Assembly: GCA_028281105.1 (NCBI GenBank)
Contig: JANQKQ010000005.1
Coordinates: 1-53,309 of the forward strand
Source of the DNA: Rhizobiaceae bacterium
Lineage (GTDB): Bacteria; Pseudomonadota; Alphaproteobacteria; Rhizobiales; Rhizobiaceae
Length of the DNA stretch: 53,309 nt
Reading direction: 5' to 3'
Part shown: piece by piece, positions 7,489 to 16,962 of the stretch
Position numbering within the stretch: the first letter of the stretch is position 1
Layout: every line of letters starts with the position of its first letter
Translations under genes and position numbers: made by a program
The notes under the pieces: model-generated
What the model saw: only the letters and a program-made list of their open reading frames with translations
Databases searched by the model: none
Told to the model about the DNA's origin: nothing

Positions 7489-8082
7489 CTACGGCAAATC
7501 GTCGACCGAATTGATGACCGTGCCCAGCAGACCGTATGCGAGCGCTTCGTCCGTGGTCAGCCAGAAATCCCTGGCCGTGTCTTCGTGTATCTTCTCCGGC
7601 GTCTGCCCGGTCGCTGCGGCGAACAACCGGTCGAAGCGTTCGCGCATCGCCGTGATCTGCTCGGCCTGGATCGCGATGTCGGAAGCCGACCCGCCGGCGC
7701 CGCCGCTCGGCTGGTGCAGCAGGAAGCGCGTGTTGGGCAGGCAGAACCGGTTCTTTCGTTTCGCACCGACGAAGATCAGCGCTCCGGCGCTGGCGACCCA
7801 GCCGCTGCCGATCGTTCGCACCGTCGGACGGATGAATTTGATCATGTCGTGGACCATGTCTCCCGATTCCACATGGCCGCCCGGCGACGAGATGAACAGA
7901 TTGATCGGATCATCGCCGTCTTCGGCCAGCGCCAGCAGGTGGGTCACCGCGCGTTGCGCCACCTTGTCGTTGATCTCGCCGGCGATGATGACGTTACGGC
8001 TCTTGAAGAACAGGGCATCGACCCGGCTGCTGAGACTGTCCTTGTCGTTGCCGTCCGGCTGATCGAGGTTCTTGGTATCCAT
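7489..8082 (-). CDS. ClpP-like serine protease (ClpP paralogue)
   Basis: A 197-residue ClpP/crotonase-fold peptidase. The catalytic triad appears intact: S99 in WVASAGA, H123 in LLHQPSGG and D172 in TARDFW. The nucleophile motif is ASAG where canonical ClpP has ASMG, and PINLFISSPGGHVESG matches the family's substrate-binding loop. Start choice: ATG at 8082 after AGGAAG; an upstream ATG at 8118 would add 12 residues and abut the adh stop. Housekeeping clpP is normally next to clpX, but no Clp ATPase or tig gene is near. It is probably a second ClpP, co-transcribed 36 bp after formaldehyde dehydrogenase. The partner ATPase is unknown. Confidence 0.85.
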   Translation of the reverse strand: MDTKNLDQPDGNDKDSLSSRVDALFFKSRNVIIAGEINDKVAQRAVTHLLALAEDGDDPINLFISSPGGHVESGDMVHDMIKFIRPTVRTIGSGWVASAGALIFVGAKRKNRFCLPNTRFLLHQPSGGAGGSASDIAIQAEQITAMRERFDRLFAAATGQTPEKIHEDTARDFWLTTDEALAYGLLGTVINSVDDLP

Positions 8083-8118
8083 CGTGTCTTCCTGGTGTGT
8101 TTGGCTTGTCGGTCGCAC

Positions 8119-9231
8119 TCAATACACCACGACGCTTCGGATCGATTTGCCTTCATGCATGAGATCGAAGGCGGTGTTGATGTCTTCCAGCTTCAGCGTG
8201 TGGGTGATCATCGGGTCGATCTGGATCTTGCCATCCATATACCAGTCGACGATCTTCGGCACGTCGGTGCGGCCTCTGGCCCCGCCGAACGCGGTGCCGC
8301 GCCAGACCCGACCCGTAACCAGCTGGAACGGCCGCGTCGAGATCTCCTGACCCGAGCCGGCAACCCCGATGATAACCGATTCGCCCCAGCCCTTGTGTGC
8401 GCATTCCAGCGCCGCGCGCATTACCTGCACGTTGCCGATGCATTCGAACGAATAGTCCGCGCCGCCGCCGGTCAGCTCGACCAGGTGATCGACCAGCTTT
8501 TCGGCGCCGACCTCGTCCGGGTTGACAAAGTCGGTCATGCCGAACTTCTCGCCCCACGCCTTCTTGTCGTTGTTGGTGTCGACCCCGACGATTTGCTTCG
8601 CACCCACAAGCTTCGCGCCCTGGATGACGTTGAGCCCGATGCCGCCCAGCCCAAATACCACCACGGTCGAACCCGGCTCTACCTTCGCCGTGTTGATGAC
8701 CGCGCCAATACCGGTGGTCACCCCGCAGCCGATGTAGCAGATCTTGTCGAAGGGAGCGTCGGAGTTGACTTTCGCCAGGGCGATCTCCGGCACCACCGTA
8801 TGGTTGGCGAAGGTGGACGTGCCCATGTAGTGGAACAGCTGCTTGCCGTCGAGCGAGAACCGGCTGGAGCCGTCCGGCATCAGACCCTGGCCCTGGGTGG
8901 CGCGAATTTTCTGGCACAGGTTGGTCTTGGGGTTGAGGCAGTATTCGCACTCGCGGCATTCGGGCGTGTAAAGCGGGATGACGTGATCGCCAACGTCAAG
9001 CGAGGTCACGCCCTCGCCCACCTCGACCACCACGCCCGCGCCCTCATGACCCAGGATCGCAGGGAAGATTCCCTCCGGGTCGGCGCCCGAAAGGGTGAAC
9101 TCGTCGGTGTGGCAGATGCCGGTGGCCTTGATCTCGACCAGCACCTCGCCGGCGCGGGGACCTTCCAGATCGACCTCGCAAATCTCCAGAGGCGTGCCCG
9201 CCTCAAACGCTACCGCTGCCCGTGTTTTCAT
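8119..9231 (-). CDS. S-(hydroxymethyl)glutathione dehydrogenase / class III alcohol dehydrogenase
   Basis: A 370-residue zinc medium-chain dehydrogenase, the usual class III length. It oxidises S-hydroxymethylglutathione (formaldehyde plus GSH) to S-formylglutathione with NAD, and can reduce S-nitrosoglutathione. The sequence shows the catalytic zinc motif GICHTDEFT and GHEGAG, the structural-zinc four-cysteine loop [15 protein letters not shown], the Rossmann motif [13 protein letters not shown] and the NAD-selective DTNNDKK. GGGAD and the C-terminal [11 protein letters not shown] match the family. The ATG follows GGGAG. It starts 39 bp after xdhB on the same strand. The usual partner S-formylglutathione hydrolase is not in the window. 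Confidence 0.93.
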   Translation of the reverse strand: MKTRAAVAFEAGTPLEICEVDLEGPRAGEVLVEIKATGICHTDEFTLSGADPEGIFPAILGHEGAGVVVEVGEGVTSLDVGDHVIPLYTPECRECEYCLNPKTNLCQKIRATQGQGLMPDGSSRFSLDGKQLFHYMGTSTFANHTVVPEIALAKVNSDAPFDKICYIGCGVTTGIGAVINTAKVEPGSTVVVFGLGGIGLNVIQGAKLVGAKQIVGVDTNNDKKAWGEKFGMTDFVNPDEVGAEKLVDHLVELTGGGADYSFECIGNVQVMRAALECAHKGWGESVIIGVAGSGQEISTRPFQLVTGRVWRGTAFGGARGRTDVPKIVDWYMDGKIQIDPMITHTLKLEDINTAFDLMHEGKSIRSVVVY

Positions 9232-9270
9232 GAAAACTCCCTTTCGGAAAATCTGGTTCGGCCCGATCGC

Positions 9271-11565
9271 CTAAGCCATCGCGTCCACCGCCTTGAGGAT
9301 CGCCTCCGGCGTCGCAGGCGCATCGAGGTCCGGGAACCGGCCCGGATTGATCGAGGCGACCGCGTGGTAGATGGCGCTGAACACCGATGTCGCCAGCATC
9401 AGCGGCGGTTCTCCCACCGCCTTGGAGCGATAGATGGTCGGCTCGCGATTGCCCTTGGTCTCGAACAGCGCGACGCGGAAATCTTCCGGCACGTCCGAGC
9501 AGGTGGGAATCTTGTAGGTAGACGGCGCGTGGGTGGCGAGCCGGCCTTTGCCGTCAAACACCAGTTCCTCGCTCGTCAGCCAGCCCGCACCCTGCACGAA
9601 GCCGCCCTCGATCTGGCCGATGTCGATCGCCGGGTTAAGCGAGGAGCCCACGTCGTGGAGGATGTCGACCCGGTCGATCTTCATCTCGCCGGTCAGCGTA
9701 TCGATGGTCACTTCGCTGCACGACGCGCCATAGGCGAAGTACAGGAACGGCCGCCCGCTGGCGGTCTCGCGCTCCCAGGTGATCTTCGGCGTGGCGAAGA
9801 AGCCGGTGGAAGACAGTTGCACCCGCTCCAGGAAGCATTGCTTGGCCAGCTCGGCGAAACCGATGCGTCGGCCGCCCAGACTCACTTCGTTGTTCGCGAA
9901 GCGGATCACCGCCTTGTCGACCTGATAGAGCTTAGCTGCAAGCGCCACCATCCGGCTCTTGATCGCCTCGGCGGCCCGCTTGGCGGCCATGCCGTTGAGA
10001 TCGGAGCCCGACGAGGCGGCCGTCGGCGTGGTGTTGGGCACCTTGTCGGTGGTCGTCGCGGTGATGCGCACCTTGTCGGCGGAAACACCGAACTCCTCGG
10101 CCACCACCTGAGCCACCTTCATGTACAGGCCCTGGCCCATCTCGGTGCCGCCGTGATTGACCTGGATCGAGCCGTCCGAATAGACGTGCACCAGCGCGCC
10201 GGCTTGGTTCAAGTGCTTCAGCGTGAACGCGATGCCGAACTTGACCGGAGTGAGCGCGATGCCCTTTTTCAGGATGCTGCTCTTCTTGTTGAAGCGGGCG
10301 ATCTCGCGCCGGCGCGCCTTGTAATCGGATGTGCGCTCCAACTCGCCCACCAGCTTGCGCAGCACATTGTCGTGCACCTTCATGCCGTACGGCGTCATGT
10401 CCCGGCCCGGGCCATAGAAGTTGCGCTTGCGGACCGCCAGCGGGTCCGCTCCCAGCTTGATGGCGATCTGGTCCATCATCCGCTCGGCGAACACCATGCC
10501 CTGCGGCCCGCCGAAGCCACGAAACGCGGTGTTGGAGACCGTGTTGGTGCGCACCCGGCGCGAATGGATGCGCGCTAACGGGTAGTAGTAGGAATTGTCG
10601 GCATGGAACATGGTGCGGTCGTTGACGCCCAGCGACAGATCGGCCGAGCAGCCGCAACGGCCGGCGAAATCCACATCGACCGCCTCCAGCACGCCACGCT
10701 CGTCATGGGCGGCCGAATACTCCACGAGGAAATCGTGCCGCTTGCCGGTCGACTTCATGTCGTCGTCACGGTCGAGCCGCATCTTCACCGCCCGCCCGGT
10801 CAGCTTCGCCGCCAGCGCGGCGATGCACGCCCATTGGCCGGCCTGGCTCTCCTTGCCGCCGAAGCCGCCGCCCATGCGCCGGCACTCGCACACCACCGTG
10901 GCGTCGGGCTGGCCCAGCATGCGCGCCACCAGATGCTGCACTTCGGAAGGGTGCTGGGTGGAGCAGTAGACGTGCATGCCGCCGGCGTCGGTGGGCACGG
11001 CCATCGACACCTGGCCCTCCAGATAGAAGTGCTCCTGGCCGCCCACATGCATCGTGCCACGCACCGAGTCATGAGCGGACGCGATGGCCGAAACCGGGTC
11101 GCCCCGGCGAAACTCATAGGGATCAAGCACAGTCTCACCCGTGCCGATACCGTCTTCCACGCTCACCGCCGGCTCCCGTTCCTCGATATCGAACTTGCCC
11201 AGCTTGGCGGCCTTGCGTGCCTGCTCCCGGGTCTTGGCGATTACCGCGAACACCACCTGGCCGTGGAACATCGCTTCACCGTCGGCAAAGATCGGGTCGC
11301 CGCCGATCGACGGGCTGCATTCGTTGGGACCGGGAACATCCGCAGCCGTCAGCACCGCAACGACACCGGGGGCCGCACGCACTTCGTCCAGGTTCACCGA
11401 ACGGATGATCCCCTTGGCCACCGGCGCGGTGCCGGGCGCCGCGTGCAGCGTTCCGGCGGGCTCCATTATGTCGTCGATATAGACGGCCTGACCGGATACG
11501 TGGCCGGCGGCGCTGTCGTGGGCGAGCGCGTGCCCTACCGCGGAAGCATCGGTTCGAACGTTCAC
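9271..11565 (-). CDS. xdhB: Xanthine dehydrogenase, molybdenum-binding large subunit
   Basis: A 764-residue molybdopterin subunit that hydroxylates hypoxanthine and xanthine to urate. Visible landmarks are GHALAHDSAAGHVSGQAVYIDD at the N-terminus, CRRMGGGFGGKESQ (cofactor loop), FRGFGGPQG, GTEMGQGLYMKV, and KAVGEPPLML, where the glutamate is the family's catalytic base. The two-subunit layout, with the Fe-S/FAD part as a separate gene, is the bacterial XdhAB type. Translation starts at a GTG whose GTGA overlaps the xdhA stop by 4 bp. The cofactor-insertion protein XdhC is not adjacent. Confidence 0.94.
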   Translation of the reverse strand: MNVRTDASAVGHALAHDSAAGHVSGQAVYIDDIMEPAGTLHAAPGTAPVAKGIIRSVNLDEVRAAPGVVAVLTAADVPGPNECSPSIGGDPIFADGEAMFHGQVVFAVIAKTREQARKAAKLGKFDIEEREPAVSVEDGIGTGETVLDPYEFRRGDPVSAIASAHDSVRGTMHVGGQEHFYLEGQVSMAVPTDAGGMHVYCSTQHPSEVQHLVARMLGQPDATVVCECRRMGGGFGGKESQAGQWACIAALAAKLTGRAVKMRLDRDDDMKSTGKRHDFLVEYSAAHDERGVLEAVDVDFAGRCGCSADLSLGVNDRTMFHADNSYYYPLARIHSRRVRTNTVSNTAFRGFGGPQGMVFAERMMDQIAIKLGADPLAVRKRNFYGPGRDMTPYGMKVHDNVLRKLVGELERTSDYKARRREIARFNKKSSILKKGIALTPVKFGIAFTLKHLNQAGALVHVYSDGSIQVNHGGTEMGQGLYMKVAQVVAEEFGVSADKVRITATTTDKVPNTTPTAASSGSDLNGMAAKRAAEAIKSRMVALAAKLYQVDKAVIRFANNEVSLGGRRIGFAELAKQCFLERVQLSSTGFFATPKITWERETASGRPFLYFAYGASCSEVTIDTLTGEMKIDRVDILHDVGSSLNPAIDIGQIEGGFVQGAGWLTSEELVFDGKGRLATHAPSTYKIPTCSDVPEDFRVALFETKGNREPTIYRSKAVGEPPLMLATSVFSAIYHAVASINPGRFPDLDAPATPEAILKAVDAMA

Positions 11566-13031
11566 TGTGCAGCCTCCCGTATGCCTACGACACGGCTCGC
11601 GCGGCTGTCGCCGGCGGCGATCTCGGCCAGGGCCTTGCGCAACAGATTGCCGGCCGCCCGACGCCGATAATCGGCGCTGGCGCGCATGTCGCTGATCGGC
11701 GCGAAATCGTCGGCCAGCGCATCGATCGCCGCCTGCCAGCTTGCCGGCTTTTTCAAGGACGCGCCGACCAGCGCCGTCTCGGCGCCCGAGGCCCGTTTCG
11801 GCGTCGCCGCCATGCCGCCGAACGCGATGCGCGCGCCGGTTATGCGATTGCCGTCCACGGCGATGCGAAACGCGCCGAGCGTGCCGGTGATGTCCTGATC
11901 GAACCGTTTGGACAGTTTATAGGCGCGAAAATGCTCGCCCGGCTTCAGCCGCGGCACGGTAACCGCGTTCACCAGTTCGCCCGGCGCCCGGTCCTGCTTG
12001 CCGTATTCGATGAAAAAGTCCTCCAGCGCCATCGACCGGGTAGCATCGCCGCGGCGCAGCTCCAGCTCGGCGCCCAGGGCGATCAGCACCGGCGGCGTGT
12101 CTCCGATTGGCGAGCCGTTGGCGATGTTGCCGCCCACCGTGCCCGACGCGCGAATCTGCTTCGAGCCGATCCGGCGCACGACTTCGGCGACATCGCGGTC
12201 GATCGAGGCCAACGCCGCTTCCGCATCCGCGTAGGTGGCGCCGGCGCCGATGCGTATCTCGCCGGCCCGCTCATCGATGTCGGCGAACCCGGCCGCGCGA
12301 CCCACATAGATGATCTTCGGCAGCTCACGCAGCTGCTTGGTGATCCAAAGACCCACGTCGGTTGCGCCGGCGAGAATAACCGCATCAAGGTGCCGGTCGT
12401 AGAGCGCCGCCAGGCTGTCGACCGTGGCCGGCGCGGCGAAAAAACTGTCTTCATCACCGATGAACAAGTCCTCGCCGTCCGCCAGATTCTCCAGGGCTTG
12501 CACGGTATCGGCGCGTCGGCGCGCCAGTGCGTCGGCCGGTTCGCCGCTGATCGAGGCCAGCGCAGCATCGGCGATCGGCCGGTACCCGGTGCACCGGCAA
12601 AGATTGCCGGCGAGCCAGTCGTTGACGACGTTCCGGTCCGGTTTGACGCCCGCGTGATAGAGCGCGAACAGGGCCATCACGATGCCCGGCGTGCAGAAGC
12701 CGCACTGGGAACCGTGATGATCGACCATGGCCTGCTGCACCGGATGCAAGGCCCCGTTCTGCACCAGATCATCGACCGCGACCACGTCCTTGCCGTCGAC
12801 CTGTCCCAGCAACTGGATGCAGGCGTTGACCGGCTCGTAGATCACACGGCCCCCCTTCAGCCTGCCGATGGCCACGGTGCACGCACCGCAGTCGCCCTCG
12901 CCGCAGCCTTCCTTGGTGCCGACCGCCCGTTCACGCAGCCTGAGATAGTCCAGCAATGTCTCGTTGGGGCCGACCGCATCGACCTCGGTCAGGGTTCCGT
13001 TTCGCAGAAAGCGAAGGCTGTTGCGCGGCAT
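11562..13031 (-). CDS. xdhA: Xanthine dehydrogenase, Fe-S/FAD small subunit
   Basis: A 489-residue electron-transfer subunit. The plant-type [2Fe-2S] cysteines are C43, C48, C51 and C71; the second cluster uses C110, C113, C145 and C147 (QCGFC...LCRCTGY). The FAD domain follows from about residue 190 (ILAGATDVGLW, TVGGNIANGSPIGD). Electrons pass from molybdenum through these centres to NAD. Start choice: ATG at 13031 (MPRNSLRFLRNG matches the family N-terminus); the longer open frame to 13214 would add 61 unrelated residues and overlap the divergent gene's leader. It is first in a possible xdhA-xdhB-adh-clpP run. Confidence 0.93.
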   Translation of the reverse strand: MPRNSLRFLRNGTLTEVDAVGPNETLLDYLRLRERAVGTKEGCGEGDCGACTVAIGRLKGGRVIYEPVNACIQLLGQVDGKDVVAVDDLVQNGALHPVQQAMVDHHGSQCGFCTPGIVMALFALYHAGVKPDRNVVNDWLAGNLCRCTGYRPIADAALASISGEPADALARRRADTVQALENLADGEDLFIGDEDSFFAAPATVDSLAALYDRHLDAVILAGATDVGLWITKQLRELPKIIYVGRAAGFADIDERAGEIRIGAGATYADAEAALASIDRDVAEVVRRIGSKQIRASGTVGGNIANGSPIGDTPPVLIALGAELELRRGDATRSMALEDFFIEYGKQDRAPGELVNAVTVPRLKPGEHFRAYKLSKRFDQDITGTLGAFRIAVDGNRITGARIAFGGMAATPKRASGAETALVGASLKKPASWQAAIDALADDFAPISDMRASADYRRRAAGNLLRKALAEIAAGDSRASRVVGIREAAQ

Positions 13032-13213
13032 CGTAAAATCGCAATCCAAAATGAGGGTCCGCCAAGCGACCGCAAACGGTAACAAGAAACCGGGTTGTTT
13101 GGAAATAGCCGATTGCGTCACGACGGACCGCTCGGGAAAATGCACCACACGCGGTGCACCGGCTTGCCAGCGGTCGACCGATTGCGCACACTCGCCCGCC
13201 GACGGAGCGAGCA
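13032..13213. promoter_or_regulatory. Divergent promoter region between xdhA and guanine deaminase
   Basis: These 182 bp separate two head-to-head purine genes and must hold both promoters. I see A/T-richer stretches around 13030-13095 (AAAATCGCAATCCAAAATGA) but cannot fix -35/-10 boxes or an operator with confidence. Shared control by a purine-responsive regulator is inference from gene order. Confidence 0.4.
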
Positions 13214-14548
13214 ATGAACGGCGAACGATCAGGCGCCATCGTGCGCGGACAGGTGGTGACCTTCAACGACGACCCTGAGGTTGTCGGTGAGCGCGAATGC
13301 GTTTCGCATTGGGTCGACGGCGCGGTGGTGATCGGCGACGACGGCGCCATCGCCTGGGTCGGCGCCCGTGGCGAGGTGCCGGACGAATATGCCGGCCTGG
13401 AGACGATCGACCACGGCGACCGGCTGATCCTGCCGGGCTTCATCGATGCCCACCTGCATTTTCCGCAGTACCGGATGATCGCCGCGTACGGCAAGGACCT
13501 GCTGGACTGGCTCAACCGCTATACCTTCATCGAGGAGCAGCGCTACGGCGACGAGGACGTGGCCAAGGCGGCGGCGGTCGAGTTCATCGACGAGCTGTTC
13601 CGCCAGGGCATCACCGCATGCCTGGCCTTTTCCACCATCCACATGACCGCCACCAGCGCGCTGTTCGCGGAGGCTGCCTCCCGCAACATGGCGCTGATCT
13701 CCGGGCGCACGATGATGGACCGCAGCGCGCCGGAAGGCCTGACCGACGATGCACAGACCTCTCACGACGAATCGGTGGAGCTGATCGAACGATGGTCCGG
13801 CGCAGGCAGGCTGGGCTACGCGATCTCGCCGCGTTTCGCGGTTACCTCCAGTGAAGCGCAGCTGGAGGCGGCGGGCAGCCTGGTCAAACAATATCCGGAC
13901 CTGTGGATGCAGACCCACCTGTCGGAGAACCACGGCGAAATCGAAGTCGTCGCCAACGATTTTCCCTGGGCGAAGGACTATACCGACGTCTACGACCGGT
14001 TCGGCCTGTTGGGGCCCAAGAGCTTCTTCGCCCACGGCATCCATCTGGGCGACCGCGAGCTTGCCCGGCTGTCCGAGAGCGGATCGGGCGTGGTTCACTG
14101 CCCAACCTCCAACAACTTCCTGGGATCGGGTCTGTTCCGCTGCCGCCACACGCGCAACGGCAAGACCCCGGTCAAAACCGCCGTCGGCTGCGACATCGGC
14201 GGCGGCACCTCGTTCGCCATGCTGGACACCCTGCGCGATGCCTATACCGTTTCCCAGCTGGTCGGTGCGCGCATCAGCCCGCTGGAGGCGTTCTACCTCG
14301 CCACCCTCGGCAACGCCCGGGCCCTTGGACTGGAAGAGACCATCGGTTCGCTGCAGGCGGGCAAGTTCGCCGACATGGTGGTGCTGGACCCCAAAGCCAC
14401 CCCGATCATGGCGGCGCGTCATGATCTGTCGCAAAGCCTGGCGGATGTGCTGTTCGCGCTGATGATCATGGGTGACGACCGGGCCGTCCACGAAACCTAT
14501 GTAGCGGGCCGGCCCGTCAAATCGGCGATAGGCGCTTCACAACGATAG
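13214..14548 (+). CDS. guaD: Guanine deaminase
   Basis: A 444-residue amidohydrolase that converts guanine to xanthine and ammonia, feeding the divergent xanthine dehydrogenase. Metal-binding and active-site motifs appear in order: PGFIDAHLHFPQ, MQTHLSENHGE, FAHGIHL, HCPTSNNFLGSG and GCDIGGGTSFAM, the last two being diagnostic for GuaD. The length is normal for the family. Start choice: ATG at 13214 (MNGERSGAIVRG); an upstream ATG at 13154 adds 20 residues with no family resemblance. The 3' end overlaps the convergent amidase gene by 12 bp. Confidence 0.94.
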   Translation: MNGERSGAIVRGQVVTFNDDPEVVGERECVSHWVDGAVVIGDDGAIAWVGARGEVPDEYAGLETIDHGDRLILPGFIDAHLHFPQYRMIAAYGKDLLDWLNRYTFIEEQRYGDEDVAKAAAVEFIDELFRQGITACLAFSTIHMTATSALFAEAASRNMALISGRTMMDRSAPEGLTDDAQTSHDESVELIERWSGAGRLGYAISPRFAVTSSEAQLEAAGSLVKQYPDLWMQTHLSENHGEIEVVANDFPWAKDYTDVYDRFGLLGPKSFFAHGIHLGDRELARLSESGSGVVHCPTSNNFLGSGLFRCRHTRNGKTPVKTAVGCDIGGGTSFAMLDTLRDAYTVSQLVGARISPLEAFYLATLGNARALGLEETIGSLQAGKFADMVVLDPKATPIMAARHDLSQSLADVLFALMIMGDDRAVHETYVAGRPVKSAIGASQR

Positions 14549-15865
14549 CGCCATCTCGGCGGCCATGCCCAGTTGCAGCAGGTGCTCCTCGCGGTTCGGT
14601 CCGGCGATGAACATGATGCCGGCGGCATCGACGCCGGTGGGCAGGGTGAGCGCACAGCAGCCCAGCATGTTGACGAGGCGCGTGTTTCTAAGCGCCATCA
14701 AGTTCACCTCGCCGAACCGATCGGGATCGGCCAGAAGCGGCTCGACTTTGGGTGGCGCGACCGGCACCGTCGGCGCGATCACCGCATCGAAGCGCTCGGT
14801 CTTGTCCGCGCACGCTTGTCGCAACTCCATCATCTTGTGATGGGCCAGTTCGTACTGGGTAGCGCTAACCGACCGGCCCGACCGGAATCGATCCAAAATC
14901 GGCGCGAACATCGCATCCGGCGAGCGTTCGATGGCCTCGGCCCAATATTGATAGGCTTCATATGGGTAGAGAACCGGGCTCAGCTCGGCGAGCGGCACCA
15001 GTTCCTCGATCGGCCGACGCTCGATCTTCGCGCCGGCGTCCTCGAGCCTGGCGACCGCCTGTTCGAAGCCGCGCAGCGGCTCGGGCTCGCAATCTTCCAA
15101 CATGGTGGTCTCGCACACCAGCAGGCGGGCGAACGGCAAACTCGTGGGATGCTCCAGGTTGACCCGGTGAGCGGACAGGATTTCGAACATCAGCGCGGCA
15201 TCTTCGACGGTGCGGCACAGCGGGCCAACGGTGTCGAAGCTCCCGGCAAGCGGCACCACGCCTTCGGTGGAGATCACGCCATGGGTGGTCTTCAGCCCGA
15301 CCAATCCGTTCCAGGCCGCCGGAATCCGCACCGATCCGCCGGTATCGGACCCTATCGCGATCGGCGCCAGATCAAGCGCCACCGATGCGGCCGCGCCCGA
15401 CGACGAGCCTCCCGGCGCCCGGTCCGGATCGTAGCGGTTGGGCGGAGTGGCGGTGACGGGATTGATGCCGAGGCCGGAAAACGCCAGCTCCGACATATGG
15501 GTCTTGCCCAGGCACACCATGCCGGCGGCGCCTGCGCGGCGCAAAACCTCGCAATCGTCCTGCGGGACACGGCCGGCCAGCAAGCGACTACCCGCCTCGG
15601 TCGCAACGCCCGCCGTATCGAATAGATCCTTCCATGACACCGGCACGCCGTCGAGCGGCCCCAGGCGGTCGCCCGCCGCCGCCCGCTTGGACGCGGCGCC
15701 TGCTTCCTCAAGCGCACGTTCGCGGGTGAGCCTTGCGTAGATGCCGTCGGCAACTGGCGATTGCGCGACCGCATCGAGATAGGCCTGCGTTACCGCCAGC
15801 GGCTCAAGTTCGCGCGCGTCGATCGCACGGCCCAGTTCCGCCGCGCTGGCTGTGAGTATTTCCAT
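14537..15865 (-). CDS. Amidase-signature (GatA-like) family amidase
   Basis: A 442-residue amidase-signature hydrolase. The Ser-cisSer-Lys triad is visible as the lysine of VSWKDLFD, the serine of GGSSSGAAA and the nucleophile in GSDTGGSVRIPAAWNG. It is shorter than allophanate hydrolase, and no gatB or gatC is adjacent, so it is a stand-alone amidase and not the tRNA amidotransferase. Its position tail-to-tail with guanine deaminase suggests release of ammonia from a purine- or urea-derived amide, but the substrate cannot be read. It lies 89 bp downstream of the universal stress protein on the same strand and could be co-transcribed. Confidence 0.88.
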   Translation of the reverse strand: MEILTASAAELGRAIDARELEPLAVTQAYLDAVAQSPVADGIYARLTRERALEEAGAASKRAAAGDRLGPLDGVPVSWKDLFDTAGVATEAGSRLLAGRVPQDDCEVLRRAGAAGMVCLGKTHMSELAFSGLGINPVTATPPNRYDPDRAPGGSSSGAAASVALDLAPIAIGSDTGGSVRIPAAWNGLVGLKTTHGVISTEGVVPLAGSFDTVGPLCRTVEDAALMFEILSAHRVNLEHPTSLPFARLLVCETTMLEDCEPEPLRGFEQAVARLEDAGAKIERRPIEELVPLAELSPVLYPYEAYQYWAEAIERSPDAMFAPILDRFRSGRSVSATQYELAHHKMMELRQACADKTERFDAVIAPTVPVAPPKVEPLLADPDRFGEVNLMALRNTRLVNMLGCCALTLPTGVDAAGIMFIAGPNREEHLLQLGMAAEMALSL

Positions 15866-15954
15866 ACCGGCCTGCCCACCATCTCCAGGAAATCGTTGTA
15901 CGGTTTGGCCTTGCGCTTGTCATCCCGAAGCGCCGGCCGGTGCCCGCCAATGCT

Positions 15955-16959
15955 TCAGCGCACGTTCAACACCGAAGCGTCCGCGCCGCCCATGACATCG
16001 AAAGCCACCGAGCCTGTGACGAAGCGCTTCAGCGTGGACTTGCCGGAATCGGCCACGGCGATCACTTTGTAGTCGCGTCCAGTGCCGACGATCGTTTTCA
16101 CAGGCTCGCCCACCGGTGCCAACGTGTCGACCACCGTCAGGCCGAGTTCCTCCAACTTGCTCCTCGCATAGGCCAGATGCCGGTTGACCGCCGGCAGATC
16201 CGAACGCTGGCGCGCGACCGAGAGCAGGGTGATCGGTTCACCGCAATGGTGCGCCAGCACCGCCGCCTGCTGCATCGATACAATCGCGTGATCCGACCCG
16301 TCGATGCAGATCAGATAGCCCGTCCTGTCACCGACATCACGCTTGGTGAGCACCGAGCACGGCGCCAGCATGGCCACCTTCTGCACCGTTGAAGGATCGC
16401 GAAACCGGCTGAGCTCGTGGCGCCAGCGTTTCGGCGGACCGGTAATGATCAGATTATACGGACCCAGCTCGTATTGATCGAGAATGCCGCTGACCACGTC
16501 GACCGCGATCTTCAGTTTCAAGACGATCGATTTGCCGCTCGGGGAGCGATATTCGACCTTGTTGTCCCCTAGGGGATCACCGAACACGTCGGTGTGCGCC
16601 GACTGGATCTTCCAGTCGTCGGTCAGCTTGCTTTCGTCGATCAGCAGTTTCAGCCCTTCCTTGAGATATTGGATGCCCGGCAGATCCAGCCCCCAGTCCA
16701 GCATATTCTGGCGCGCCACGCGCACCTGCAGCCCGCCCGAGTTGAGCCCCTGGTCGATCCTGCGCACGTAGAGCAGGATGATGTCGCACTCTTCGTTGTG
16801 AGCGATCCGCGCCGCCATCTTCACTCCCTCGTAGGACGGATCGGTCCCGTTGAGGCAGACCAGGATGCGGAAGCGGTCGTGCCGGCGTTCCTGCTCCGCC
16901 TCCAGCTCCTTCAGGTGACGGCGCTCCTCCTCCTCGTCTCGGCGGCTGAACAATGCCAT
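15955..16959 (-). CDS. Tandem universal stress protein (two Usp domains)
   Basis: A 334-residue cytoplasmic protein with two Usp-like nucleotide-binding alpha/beta domains. The first starts at RFRILVCLNGTDPSYEG (about residue 29) and the second at TGYLICIDGSDHAIVS (about 215). Single-domain Usp proteins are about 150 residues. The first ~28 residues are a highly charged Arg/Glu segment (RRDEEEERRHLKELEAEQER) that could form a short coiled coil. It starts 3 nt after the stop of the SLC13-type transporter, so the two are surely co-transcribed. A role as ATP- or cAMP-sensing partner of the transporter is inference by analogy with transporter-linked USP domains. Confidence 0.85.
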   Translation of the reverse strand: MALFSRRDEEEERRHLKELEAEQERRHDRFRILVCLNGTDPSYEGVKMAARIAHNEECDIILLYVRRIDQGLNSGGLQVRVARQNMLDWGLDLPGIQYLKEGLKLLIDESKLTDDWKIQSAHTDVFGDPLGDNKVEYRSPSGKSIVLKLKIAVDVVSGILDQYELGPYNLIITGPPKRWRHELSRFRDPSTVQKVAMLAPCSVLTKRDVGDRTGYLICIDGSDHAIVSMQQAAVLAHHCGEPITLLSVARQRSDLPAVNRHLAYARSKLEELGLTVVDTLAPVGEPVKTIVGTGRDYKVIAVADSGKSTLKRFVTGSVAFDVMGGADASVLNVR

Positions 16960-16962
16960 CGC

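Noticed and set aside
7009-10578. 1189-codon open frame on the plus strand
   Set aside because: It runs antisense across the XRE, ClpP, ADH and xdhB genes and two repeats; the translated text has no family motifs and no ribosome-binding site.
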